A program made the translations under genes and the position numbers. The notes below the pieces were generated by a model, which worked only from the letters and a program-made list of their open reading frames with translations, searched no databases and had not been told where the DNA came from. Positions 19,270 to 27,923 of a DNA stretch of 39,175 nucleotides are shown piece after piece. Within the stretch, counting starts at the first letter, position 1. The number at the start of each line of letters is the position of its first letter. Source of the stretch: Candidatus Woesearchaeota archaeon (GTDB taxonomy: Archaea; Nanobdellota; Nanobdellia; Woesearchaeales; JAGVYF01); contig JAHFLT010000013.1 in the NCBI GenBank assembly GCA_023264635.1, positions 1 to 39,175 of the forward strand, read 5' to 3'.

Positions 19270-19931
19270 CGTTGTCGTACCCCGCGGGAGGCAATTTTGA
19301 GATAGTAGATACAGACACTATACCAGCCAATGTAGTCACCGCGATCAACAGGCCACAAAACGTTTTCGGATGGAATCCAAAGCCGCGCGTGCTGCCTTAT
19401 GTCTTCGGGTAATACAGCATAATGACGAGACCAGAGCTTCTCTACTAAAGCATGGTTTATTTCGTTCACGTCTTTAATGGGAACCCATCCACTCGCTGAA
19501 CCAAAAGAATACACTTCCTCACCCGCGTGTTTCAGTTTTCCTCCTTGCACGACATAACTCCATTTATTATGATCATATACCAGATTCTCCGGGTCGAGAT
19601 AACAATGTAACAGATTTCCTTTTTTTACCATTGCCATGCTCAGCCACTCACCGTAACCATTGAGCATATTATCAGCGATTGCTTGCTGGTCTGGTTGCAA
19701 TCTCCCTTCTAATCTTCTGCAAATAAGGTCAAACGCTTCTGCCGGTCTGGGATGGCGCTCGTAGCCGCGCGCTTGCAATGCGCGCAGACTGACGTCATAG
19801 GTGTACAGTCCTTTCATTTTTCCATTATACACTGCTTTCTCTTCGAAGACAATGTCTGATAGAGCTGGCTTTACGGTGATTTCCTTTTTCTCATCGGGTT
19901 TGCCGATGTCAAGATAGGAATCAAGGTTCAT
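19266..19931 (-). CDS. Variable-C-terminus paralogue family, copy P2
   Basis: As P1; 4-bp overlaps with both neighbours. Confidence 0.85.
   Translation of the reverse strand: MNLDSYLDIGKPDEKKEITVKPALSDIVFEEKAVYNGKMKGLYTYDVSLRALQARGYERHPRPAEAFDLICRRLEGRLQPDQQAIADNMLNGYGEWLSMAMVKKGNLLHCYLDPENLVYDHNKWSYVVQGGKLKHAGEEVYSFGSASGWVPIKDVNEINHALVEKLWSRHYAVLPEDIRQHARLWIPSENVLWPVDRGDYIGWYSVCIYYLKIASRGVRQR
19281..19352 (-). other. Candidate DGR-like variable region of P2
   Basis: WP-VDRGDYIGWYSVCIYYLKI-ASRG; 16 of 18 codons NNY. Confidence 0.55.
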
Positions 19932-20587
19932 CGTTGTCGTACTCCACGAGATGCACTGGTGATGTAGCTGGTGTCAACATCATACTTGGTGATGTAGTTA
20001 TTGCTACTGACAGGACGCAAAGCATTTTCTGGTGGAAGCAAAATCCACGCATTCTGCCTTATCTCTTCAGGTAATAGTGCATAGTGATGAGACCAAAGCT
20101 TCTCCACTAAGGCTGGATTCACATCGTTCATATATTTAATGTGAATCAACCTATGCAATGAGCCAATAGAGTACACTTCCTCTCCCGCGTTTTTCAGTTT
20201 TCCTCCTGGCACAACATATTTGTGTCCATTCCACACAAGATTCTCCGGGTCAAGATAGCAATGCAACAGATTTCCTTCCCGCAACATCGTCATACTCAGC
20301 CATTCCCCTCGATTACTGAACATATCGTCAGCAACCGCTTGTTGTTCTGGTTGCAGTCTTCCTTCCAGTCTTCTGCATGTAAGGTCAAATGCTTCTGCTG
20401 GACGGGGGTGGCGTTCGTAGCCGCGTTTTTGTAATGCACGCAGACTGGCATCGAATGTGTACCATTTTTTCTCTGTTCCTCCATACACTGCTCTTGGTTC
20501 GAAGACAATGTCTGAGAGTGCTGACTTTACGGTAATCTCCTTTTTCTCATCGGGTTTGCTTAGACTAAGATAAGATTCAATACTCAT
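19928..20587 (-). CDS. Variable-C-terminus paralogue family, copy P3
   Basis: As P1. Confidence 0.85.
   Translation of the reverse strand: MSIESYLSLSKPDEKKEITVKSALSDIVFEPRAVYGGTEKKWYTFDASLRALQKRGYERHPRPAEAFDLTCRRLEGRLQPEQQAVADDMFSNRGEWLSMTMLREGNLLHCYLDPENLVWNGHKYVVPGGKLKNAGEEVYSIGSLHRLIHIKYMNDVNPALVEKLWSHHYALLPEEIRQNAWILLPPENALRPVSSNNYITKYDVDTSYITSASRGVRQR
19943..20014 (-). other. Candidate DGR-like variable region of P3
   Basis: RP-VSSNNYITKYDVDTSYITS-ASRG; 17 of 18 codons NNY. Confidence 0.55.
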
Positions 20588-20625
20588 GACGTCGGGAAAT
20601 CAGAATTCGGTTAAAAAACTTTCGT

Positions 20626-21387
20626 TCACGCTCTTTTTCTCAAAAGATAGACTAACCCAATAATTACCACCACGAGAAGCCCATATTGTGTCGCAGTTAG
20701 CCCCCAGTACCGTGCATCTGTTGCTTCTTCTCGAAGGAAATCATTGAGAAAGCGAGCTGTGCCATAGAGCACACCATATCCCGCGCTCATCATTCCTGCA
20801 TACGCGAGACGTGGACGCATCTTCATCAGCACAACGAAAATCAGCAAGAGATACAGTATTTCATAGACAACAACAGGATGACGCAGTTGCCCAGCCATTT
20901 CTCCATTCAGCACATAGAATGCCCATGGCACTGTGGTCTGCACACCGAGATGAAGTCCCGTCAAATAGCATCCAACTCTGCCAATCGCATGACCAATGAC
21001 AAGTCCGGGCACAACGGCATCTGCATACGCCCAGAAGGAAAGCTGACGTGACTGAGTAAACAAATAACCACTGAATAATGCCCCTAAAAAACCCCCGAAG
21101 AATGCCATGCCACCGTTCCAGAAAGCAAGTATTTCATACACTGTACGCTCAGTGTCATGCGGCCAATAAAACAAGACAAACCATATCCGTGCTCCAAGCA
21201 GCCCACCTACAAAGATGTACACAAACAAGTCATACATCACATTAGCATTAAGCCCTTTGCGCGCAGTTTCTTTTCGCGCGACAAACAGCCCTGCTAAGAA
21301 CCCGAGCGCCACCATAACACCCCATAACTGGATGGGAATCACACTAAACAAATGAAGCGTTGGCTCAAAGATATAGTAAGGTATCAC
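20626..21387 (-). CDS. lgt: Prolipoprotein diacylglyceryl transferase family
   Basis: LWGVMVALGFLAGLFVARKE, GARIWFVLFYWP, WNGGMAFFGGFLGA, GHAIGRVGCYLTGLHLG, RHPVVVYEI, YGTARFLNDFLRE. Confidence 0.88.
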   Translation of the reverse strand: MIPYYIFEPTLHLFSVIPIQLWGVMVALGFLAGLFVARKETARKGLNANVMYDLFVYIFVGGLLGARIWFVLFYWPHDTERTVYEILAFWNGGMAFFGGFLGALFSGYLFTQSRQLSFWAYADAVVPGLVIGHAIGRVGCYLTGLHLGVQTTVPWAFYVLNGEMAGQLRHPVVVYEILYLLLIFVVLMKMRPRLAYAGMMSAGYGVLYGTARFLNDFLREEATDARYWGLTATQYGLLVVVIIGLVYLLRKRA

Positions 21388-22295
21388 GCTTCCTTCCTCC
21401 GAGCTGAATAAGCAATTATCAGAAAACAGAGTAATAACACGACACCAACAGAGGGCAAAAATCTGCTGCCTGCCAGCAACATATCGTGAATGATATAGTA
21501 ATATCCTGTCAAACCATATTGTAAAGAATTAAAGATAGTCGTATCCTTGAAAACCAGCAGAATAATCCCAAGAACAAGATAAAGCATTCCACTTATGAGC
21601 TTGGACGAATGCACAGAGTACAAACCGATAGTAAGTTCACGTCCTTTCAACCATGAACCACTAAAACGCGGGTACAAAACAGCAGCTAGAAGAAAGGGAA
21701 AACCTATGCCAAGCGAGTACACAAAAAGGAGCAACCCTGCACGCAATAGATTATGTAATACAGCGCCCATCGCGAGAACACCAGCAAGAACTGGTCCAGT
21801 GCACGCTGTCCAGCCAAATGCAAACAGGAATCCTGTCATGTATGAACTGGATGTCCTATAGGGAAATGAAAAACTGCCAAACGATACATTAGCAAGAAGT
21901 GCTATGCCGAGGAAAACAAAAAATAACCCGGCAAATTTCACAATAGATTCTCGGAAAGGAAAAAATTCTAAACTTGCCATACCGAGGTACCCTACAACAA
22001 CGCCCATGATTGTCAGAGCAGTACTCATGCCAAGCATAAAAAATAAGAAGCGTCTCCGTGCTCCTTGTTGCAACGAAGATGCTATGAACAGTAGTAATAT
22101 TGGCAGCACACACGGTGACAGAAAGGTTACCATGCCCGCAAGGAATGCAACACCAACGGAAATTGTCGTTGCTGCTTGTTCTGCGAATGCCTTGTTCTGA
22201 TCATTTAGCTTCGCAAGACTGGGTGGAAGTTTCAGCTCAGCAAAAACAACAGGAAGCAACACTAAAAAAAGAATAAAAAAAAGCTTCTTATTCAT
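21384..22295 (-). CDS. Cytochrome c biogenesis protein CcdA / DsbD transmembrane domain
   Basis: GVAFLAGMVTFLSPCVLPILLLF and FAFGWTACTGPVLAGVL; six or more TM helices; 4-bp overlap with lgt. Confidence 0.9.
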   Translation of the reverse strand: MNKKLFFILFLVLLPVVFAELKLPPSLAKLNDQNKAFAEQAATTISVGVAFLAGMVTFLSPCVLPILLLFIASSLQQGARRRFLFFMLGMSTALTIMGVVVGYLGMASLEFFPFRESIVKFAGLFFVFLGIALLANVSFGSFSFPYRTSSSYMTGFLFAFGWTACTGPVLAGVLAMGAVLHNLLRAGLLLFVYSLGIGFPFLLAAVLYPRFSGSWLKGRELTIGLYSVHSSKLISGMLYLVLGIILLVFKDTTIFNSLQYGLTGYYYIIHDMLLAGSRFLPSVGVVLLLCFLIIAYSARRKEA

Positions 22296-23448
22296 TGTCT
22301 CCTTTGGCTACCTCTCCTTTCACAATGGTATTCTTCACCAGATCCATATATGTAACTCCTGTCATTGCTCCAAGATTCCTGAATACCATAAACCCATCAG
22401 ATTCTACAGTGCCTACTCGTTGCCAGACATTCACAAGCGCCTTGTAGTCTTTTGCCTCAGATGATAAGAGAATTGTTGGCAATGCTGTCACATTATATTT
22501 CTGGACCATTGTTTTACCCTCAAGCGATGCGTAGTCATACTGCTTTTCACTGGATATGAAAACTCCAAAGTTATTCAGTATCTGCTTATGCACACTGACA
22601 TTATAGCACTCCTTGCAGCTGTTATCAGACAAATAAGTTATAGTAACTAAACCTTTGACATTACCTGTTGCCAGATCCTTGTACGGTGGATTCACTTCCT
22701 TCAGCACATAACTTCCGTCAGAAGCAATATCTCCATACATTTTCCATGACCCCGCAAATTGCTCGTAGACGCTAAAGTCAGAAGAGAGTACCAATGCTGG
22801 CAAATGAGGTATCTTATACTTCTCAACTGCATTATCTCCTTCTTTGCTGCCTTTGGACACTGTTACGTCTTTCACAACTGCTACACCCATAGCCTTCAAC
22901 TGACTGAGCAGCGGTGCAAGATCTGTACATTCCTTGCATGAATCATCTTTGATAATGGTAGCTGCTACGTGACCAAGTACTTTACCATTTTTATCGGTAT
23001 AAGGCGGTATTGGTTCAGCAAAGAGAATTATCCCTTCTTTTTCTGTGCCGCCTAAATCAGCTAGCTTGTTCTTGAGAAGAGTTGCACGTGCAATATCACC
23101 TGTTACAACTAATGATGGGAACTTTGCTAAGCTATATTTGGTGATTGTCTCTTTTGCTTCCGGAGCATCGAATTCAAGTGTCTTTTTTGTCTTGAGTTGG
23201 ATTCCTTTTGTTGCTTCAATTTCAGTTACTACTTGTTTGATATCAAAGCAATCAGTGCATTTACTATTGGTGATAAGAATCGCATCTAGAACAACAGGCT
23301 TTGCTGCATCTTCTGAAACCTTGAGTTTTTCTGTCAAAAGCTGCTGTATGCTGTACAGTGTATAAAAATTTATAACAACGACTAAGACAAGCGCAACAGT
23401 CAATACTCCAAGTAGACTTCTATAATTCAATTTGACTTTCTTTTCCAT
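22288..23448 (-). CDS. Membrane-anchored protein with three tandem thioredoxin-like/CxxC repeats
   Basis: N-terminal TM; CTDC, CKEC, CKEC each at the start of a repeated ~115-aa unit with KYxxxxxPxLVxS; Met at 23448 preferred over 23496. Confidence 0.8.
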   Translation of the reverse strand: MEKKVKLNYRSLLGVLTVALVLVVVINFYTLYSIQQLLTEKLKVSEDAAKPVVLDAILITNSKCTDCFDIKQVVTEIEATKGIQLKTKKTLEFDAPEAKETITKYSLAKFPSLVVTGDIARATLLKNKLADLGGTEKEGIILFAEPIPPYTDKNGKVLGHVAATIIKDDSCKECTDLAPLLSQLKAMGVAVVKDVTVSKGSKEGDNAVEKYKIPHLPALVLSSDFSVYEQFAGSWKMYGDIASDGSYVLKEVNPPYKDLATGNVKGLVTITYLSDNSCKECYNVSVHKQILNNFGVFISSEKQYDYASLEGKTMVQKYNVTALPTILLSSEAKDYKALVNVWQRVGTVESDGFMVFRNLGAMTGVTYMDLVKNTIVKGEVAKGDNE

Positions 23449-23485
23449 GCAAACCACCTCACTACAAAAATAAAAATAAAAAAAA

Positions 23486-23698
23486 CTAACACCCACCTAC
23501 CATACTTGGCAGATTATCGATGCCGCTTTGCGTTTTTGCTGGCTGGCTACTACCTGCCTGCGGCGTTACACTTTTCGAAGCAGTGGCGATTGAACCACCA
23601 ACAATCTTATCTTTTAACCCAGTTAGCTGGAACGCCTGCACAAGTGCGACCAAGACAAGCACCGCCAGCAACAAGACAAACCATGTTTGTTTTTCCAT
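23486..23698 (-). CDS. Small single-TM protein ending in LPSMVGGC
   Basis: TM WFVLLLAVLVLVALVQAF, low-complexity linker, C-terminal IDNLPSMVGGC. Confidence 0.75.
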   Translation of the reverse strand: MEKQTWFVLLLAVLVLVALVQAFQLTGLKDKIVGGSIATASKSVTPQAGSSQPAKTQSGIDNLPSMVGGC

Positions 23699-23806
23699 TA
23701 GTTACACCCCACTTAAAATTATTTGTAATTTCAACGACATAGTATATTTACTGTCATCTATCACTATCAAATTTATCACTATCAGCGTTTCACTATCTCA
23801 ATAATA

Positions 23807-24619
23807 TCAACACCCACCTACCATGCTTGGTAATGCCTCAAGGGAAGTTTTATCTACATTCCCGCCTTCGGAGAGGATCTTCTTAACGGTGGGTCCGGGA
23901 TACCATAACGCTTTCCATCGCGTTGCTTCTCCCATAAGTTGCTCATCAGTATATTTATCCTCATAATTTTTCAGGAAGTACTTAAATATTCCACGCCATG
24001 CTGCTGAATGTGCACATCCACACTGTCCAATGCGTGTCGGGTTATTTGGGCTTCCACAGCAGAAGTCACATGTGAAGAGAGTAATTAATTTCTTGTACCT
24101 CTCCTGTGCTGCTGGACTCAAGTCTGTTTCTTTTAACGTTACTCCTGCTTTATAAAATCTTTTTCCACCTAGGCCGCCGTCATACTGTGCCCATATATTT
24201 AGGGCAGCTACTGGATCATCAAAACTTACACCAACTTCTTGGCCGTACCACGGCGTTCCTGTTGGGACATATTTGTTAAGTGCATCTTGTGCGGGATCGC
24301 CTGTCGATGCGGGATTTGCTACATCACTAATGGTAGGAAATTCCCGGACACCACTCTTTCCATCTGCTGTCAATGCAGGGCCAAGAATAACATTCTTCCC
24401 GCTCTTACCACCTAAGACAGAGAGGAACGAGCCAGTACTATGAATACTTGACCCGGGAACCATTGAACTTACTTGATATATCTGGTACTGTGTCAGTGCA
24501 ACAATCACGATAGATAGCACGAGTAGGACTGTGCCATACTTGCTAAGAAAATCATCATGTTCTGGTGGGTTAGGTACTCCGACTGAATGAGCCCCCTTTT
24601 CCGTTTCACTTATTTCCAT
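23807..24619 (-). CDS. Membrane-anchored Cys-rich protein ending in LPSMVGGC
   Basis: N-terminal TM; CDFCCGSPNNPTRIGQCGCAHSAAWRG cluster; C-terminal EALPSMVGGC. Confidence 0.8.
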   Translation of the reverse strand: MEISETEKGAHSVGVPNPPEHDDFLSKYGTVLLVLSIVIVALTQYQIYQVSSMVPGSSIHSTGSFLSVLGGKSGKNVILGPALTADGKSGVREFPTISDVANPASTGDPAQDALNKYVPTGTPWYGQEVGVSFDDPVAALNIWAQYDGGLGGKRFYKAGVTLKETDLSPAAQERYKKLITLFTCDFCCGSPNNPTRIGQCGCAHSAAWRGIFKYFLKNYEDKYTDEQLMGEATRWKALWYPGPTVKKILSEGGNVDKTSLEALPSMVGGC

Positions 24620-24895
24620 AATTTCACCCCGAAAAGTGGATGTTTGAAATAGCCATCATTATTTAAACATTTCTAGGAGAACATGTAAAAAGCACTTTGC
24701 TTGTTTTACAAACTCTCCTATTCAATCCTTTTCAAACTCACCTATTTTCAAACATCCTTTAACTACCTTTACATCTCCCGCAATGTGTTACACATTTTGT
24801 AATTGTTTATCTATTTAAGTTTTGTGTTTCATTGCGATTATCGATTTCATTAGAGATGTCACCCCAAAATGATTATGTTATCCCGAAATGATAGT

Positions 24896-24907
24896 AACAT
24901 TTATATG
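24896..24907 (+). promoter_or_regulatory. TATA-like element upstream of the 24947 CDS
   Basis: aacatttatatg about 40 nt upstream of the start. Confidence 0.4.
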
Positions 24908-24946
24908 TTTGGGTAGTTTTTATACGCGAGAGAGGTACAATAATAG

Positions 24947-25552
24947 ATGGTCAAAATACTTGCAACAGGAGACTGGCATGGTGACATGGGACGTCCTGCC
25001 ACACTGGCAGAGCTGGCAGTAAAAGAGAATGTTGACATAGTGCTGTTGGGCGGAGACTTGGTAAATGCAGAAAAAGACACAACCAATTTAATTGGCCCAT
25101 TCCTCAGCAAGAAACTCAAAGTAGGTTTTGTGTGGGGTAACCACGATGGTCCTGAGCTTGCTGACTTCTGGCAGAATGCCTATAAGATTAGCAACCTCCA
25201 CGGTTATGGTATTATGGTTGGTGATGTCGGATTTTTTGGCTGTGGTGGAGCTAATGTTGGTTTGGACCAATTCACAGAAGATGAGATGTTTCAATATCTT
25301 TTAGTAGGCTATGAAAAAGTTAAGAGCGCAAAAGTCAAAGTGATGGTCACCCATGTTCATCCTGCAGGAACAATAGGGGAAAAATTCTCACGCTACGTGA
25401 AGGGGTCGAAAGGTGTCAGGAAAGCAATCGATGTTCTTCAACCGAATGTACATGTAACCTGTCATGTCCATGAAGCTGAAGGGATTGAGGACAAAGTCGG
25501 CAAGACGCGCATTGTCCATGTCGGGAGAAATGGGAAAATATTAACTGTGTAG
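24947..25552 (+). CDS. Metallophosphoesterase (calcineurin-like)
   Basis: ILATGDWHGDMGRP, LLGGDLVNAE, VWGNHDGPE, VTHVHPAG, HVTCHVHEAEG. Confidence 0.88.
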   Translation: MVKILATGDWHGDMGRPATLAELAVKENVDIVLLGGDLVNAEKDTTNLIGPFLSKKLKVGFVWGNHDGPELADFWQNAYKISNLHGYGIMVGDVGFFGCGGANVGLDQFTEDEMFQYLLVGYEKVKSAKVKVMVTHVHPAGTIGEKFSRYVKGSKGVRKAIDVLQPNVHVTCHVHEAEGIEDKVGKTRIVHVGRNGKILTV

Positions 25553-25604
25553 AAATAATAATTATCTTTAGAATTGAGGCTTTGAGGCTATTTTTCGTTA
25601 CTGT

Positions 25605-26351
25605 TTATTGTTGAAGCCACTCAACACATGTTCGGATAAATGAGGATTCATTAATATATCTACTATCTTCATGTGCCAGATCAAAGGTGACAAACACTGT
25701 CTTGAAGTGTTTTCTGTTGCTCACTGCAACGCATTCTAAAGTATTCTTCATCCCTTCCGTTGCGTTTCTATTAGAAAGCATAACCATTCGATGGCTGCCG
25801 TCGTTTGGCTTAATGATATCAGCCATATTCCATAGCTTGAAATGGTAGTCATCTGATGAATAGTTAGAGAATATAGCTGGCAGATATGCCCACCTGAAAA
25901 CGTCACATTGTTCATTAACACCTATATCCGGATCTCCTTCTGTTTTGATATAGTGCGCATTCAGATACCACCCTAAAAATTGTTGGTGGTCATTAAAGCC
26001 GTGCCTTAGTGAACGTGCTAATCCATCTCCAGTAAGCAGTAGGCTTCGTCTTCCATCGGAATTGTCGAGGTACTCTTTCAGTCGTGCCTCTTCTTCATTA
26101 GATAATGATCCACTGTTTCCCGTAAACCAGAAGACCGTGCGATATTTCACCATCTGCTCTAAAGATGGCGTTCCCATGCTTTGCGTCTCCCAGTACGTAG
26201 CAGGTATGCCTGCTTCATGACACCATACTTTGTATTTCTCTTCATACCTCTTTCCATTGTCATCATCTACAAGAAAGATGGGCTCAGATGCATATGCTGA
26301 TGAGATAAGTGCTGATGGTATAAGAAGCGCAGATAAGACGATGGCTTTCAT
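25605..26351 (-). CDS. Secreted protein with a GATase1/ThuA-like or DDDN-type alpha/beta domain
   Basis: Signal peptide MKAIVLSALLIPSALISSAYA; FLVDDDNGKRYEEKYK...TVFWFTGNSGSLSNEEEARLKEYLDNSDGRRSLLLTGDGLA; track ORF starts at 26510. Confidence 0.65.
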   Translation of the reverse strand: MKAIVLSALLIPSALISSAYASEPIFLVDDDNGKRYEEKYKVWCHEAGIPATYWETQSMGTPSLEQMVKYRTVFWFTGNSGSLSNEEEARLKEYLDNSDGRRSLLLTGDGLARSLRHGFNDHQQFLGWYLNAHYIKTEGDPDIGVNEQCDVFRWAYLPAIFSNYSSDDYHFKLWNMADIIKPNDGSHRMVMLSNRNATEGMKNTLECVAVSNRKHFKTVFVTFDLAHEDSRYINESSFIRTCVEWLQQ

Positions 26352-26423
26352 GACGTTGTTGGAAAAGAATGCAATTATAAATTCTTTGCGGAGAAATTCT
26401 TTTAGGTAATCATATATATCACC

Positions 26424-26963
26424 ATGAGTACATATGACAGCATGAGAAACCTTTTTTGTTTTATTCTGTTGCTTGTTGTCATTGCTATTGCTGGCTGCAG
26501 AACAGGACACCCAGCTGTTCCTGAGACATGGGATCCCGAACCGCCACCAGTACAGCTACCGGTGCAACAAGTACAATCCGCTGAAGCCACTGAAACACCG
26601 ACTGCACAGACCACTGAAGAGCTGAAACAACAAGCTTTACCACCAGTTCCACCTAGCCCGAAATCCGCTCTTGATGCGAAGCTCGCTCCCACAGAAAGTC
26701 AAACTGGTCGTACTACACCAAGCACTGTCGGTGTAACTATAAGTGGTTTCAAATTTGTTCCTCAGGTAGTCCACATCAAAGTCGGCAGTGCAGTCAAATG
26801 GATAAATGATGATGCTGTGCCGCATACTGTAACAAGCAGCGACTTTGATTCTGGTCTGATGAAGAAAGGGCAAAGCTGGTCATACACTTTCAGTAAGAGT
26901 GGGTCATACGACTATATCTGTACCCCTCATCCTTGGATGAAAGGCAAAATCATTGTTGAGTAG
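26424..26963 (+). CDS. Plastocyanin/cupredoxin-type copper lipoprotein
   Basis: Lipobox VIAIAGC; VTISGFKFVPQVVHIKVGSAVKWINDDAVPHTVTS...YICTPHPWMKGKIIVE gives His, Cys, His, Met type 1 Cu ligands. Confidence 0.88.
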   Translation: MSTYDSMRNLFCFILLLVVIAIAGCRTGHPAVPETWDPEPPPVQLPVQQVQSAEATETPTAQTTEELKQQALPPVPPSPKSALDAKLAPTESQTGRTTPSTVGVTISGFKFVPQVVHIKVGSAVKWINDDAVPHTVTSSDFDSGLMKKGQSWSYTFSKSGSYDYICTPHPWMKGKIIVE

Positions 26964-27258
26964 TGCAACCGTATATGCTGCATCTGTCCATATATTCCCA
27001 ACAATCTTTATGATAGGGTGAGTGACAACTAGCACACGTCACATACATTTTTCCAAAACCATAGCCACAGACAAGGCAATGTGAATCAGCAAGATGCTCT
27101 AATGGGGATTCTCGAGAAAGTGGTTTACGAAATGAACGGATACTATCTTTTGCCCATGTGTATGCCTCTTTGATTTTGTTGGCAAAATAGCTAAAAGGAT
27201 CATGATCAACGTCTATCACTACAGGGATATTCCCCTCAGACAAATAGATTAGTTTCAT
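26950..27258 (-). CDS. Prokaryotic RING-finger-like zinc-binding protein
   Basis: HCLVCGYGFGKMYVTCASCHSPYHKDCWEYMDRCSIYGC (C-x2-C-x9-C-x2-C-x4-H-x2-C...C-x4-C). Confidence 0.65.
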   Translation of the reverse strand: MKLIYLSEGNIPVVIDVDHDPFSYFANKIKEAYTWAKDSIRSFRKPLSRESPLEHLADSHCLVCGYGFGKMYVTCASCHSPYHKDCWEYMDRCSIYGCTTQQ

Positions 27259-27887
27259 TTTGTGTCTAACTTCGCCCGTATAAGCAAAGGATTCATATCC
27301 GTAAGACCATAGAGATGAATGCTTTCCTCGATTAATGCAGCATACTTTTGGAGTAACACCAACCTGTCGTAGATCGATGGCAAATCATCTCCGGGTTTAA
27401 TGATACCCTTATAGCCTAAGCGTAGTAATGGTTTGCTTACTGAATTAGCAAATATGCGTGCTTCCTGAAAGAGAATAATCTGATGAATTTTCTCAACAGT
27501 AGCCATGAATTCATTTTCTTTTTGCAGGATGATGTCTTCAGATGATTTGTGCAGGTCACGGTATGCTATTGGCGTAGGATGGTTATAAAGAGCTCCTGTT
27601 TCGGGAATAAAACAAGCAACACTCATCAATGATCCCTGATACCAGAAATCAATGAACAGTTTTTCTTCTTTGCTTTTACATTGGGACTGCGTAAGATATT
27701 CTTTGTACTCTCCCCTCCGATCATAATAATCATACAATGCCCCATACCCTAGCCAGTCGTCTCCAGACAAATAGTCATCAGCTCTTTGTATGTTTTGCGT
27801 GCTATCTTTTTTCTTTTTTACAAGCGGGTCTAGTAGCTGTACAAGATTTTCTAATGTTTTCTTTGTCTTATCAAAGAGTTCATCCAT
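27255..27887 (-). CDS. Hypothetical protein coupled to the RING-like gene
   Basis: 4-bp overlap with 26950-27258; Met at 27887 preferred because the track start 27959 lies inside the repeat element. Confidence 0.6.
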   Translation of the reverse strand: MDELFDKTKKTLENLVQLLDPLVKKKKDSTQNIQRADDYLSGDDWLGYGALYDYYDRRGEYKEYLTQSQCKSKEEKLFIDFWYQGSLMSVACFIPETGALYNHPTPIAYRDLHKSSEDIILQKENEFMATVEKIHQIILFQEARIFANSVSKPLLRLGYKGIIKPGDDLPSIYDRLVLLQKYAALIEESIHLYGLTDMNPLLIRAKLDTK

Positions 27888-27923
27888 CAATTTGTGAATT
27901 GGAGCAACTATTAAAATGTTGTG

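Noticed and set aside
18604-20587. Considered simple gene duplication as the full explanation of the variable C-termini
   Set aside because: Duplication explains the array but not the concentrated divergence in first and second codon positions with better-retained third positions and NNY bias; kept as an alternative to test.
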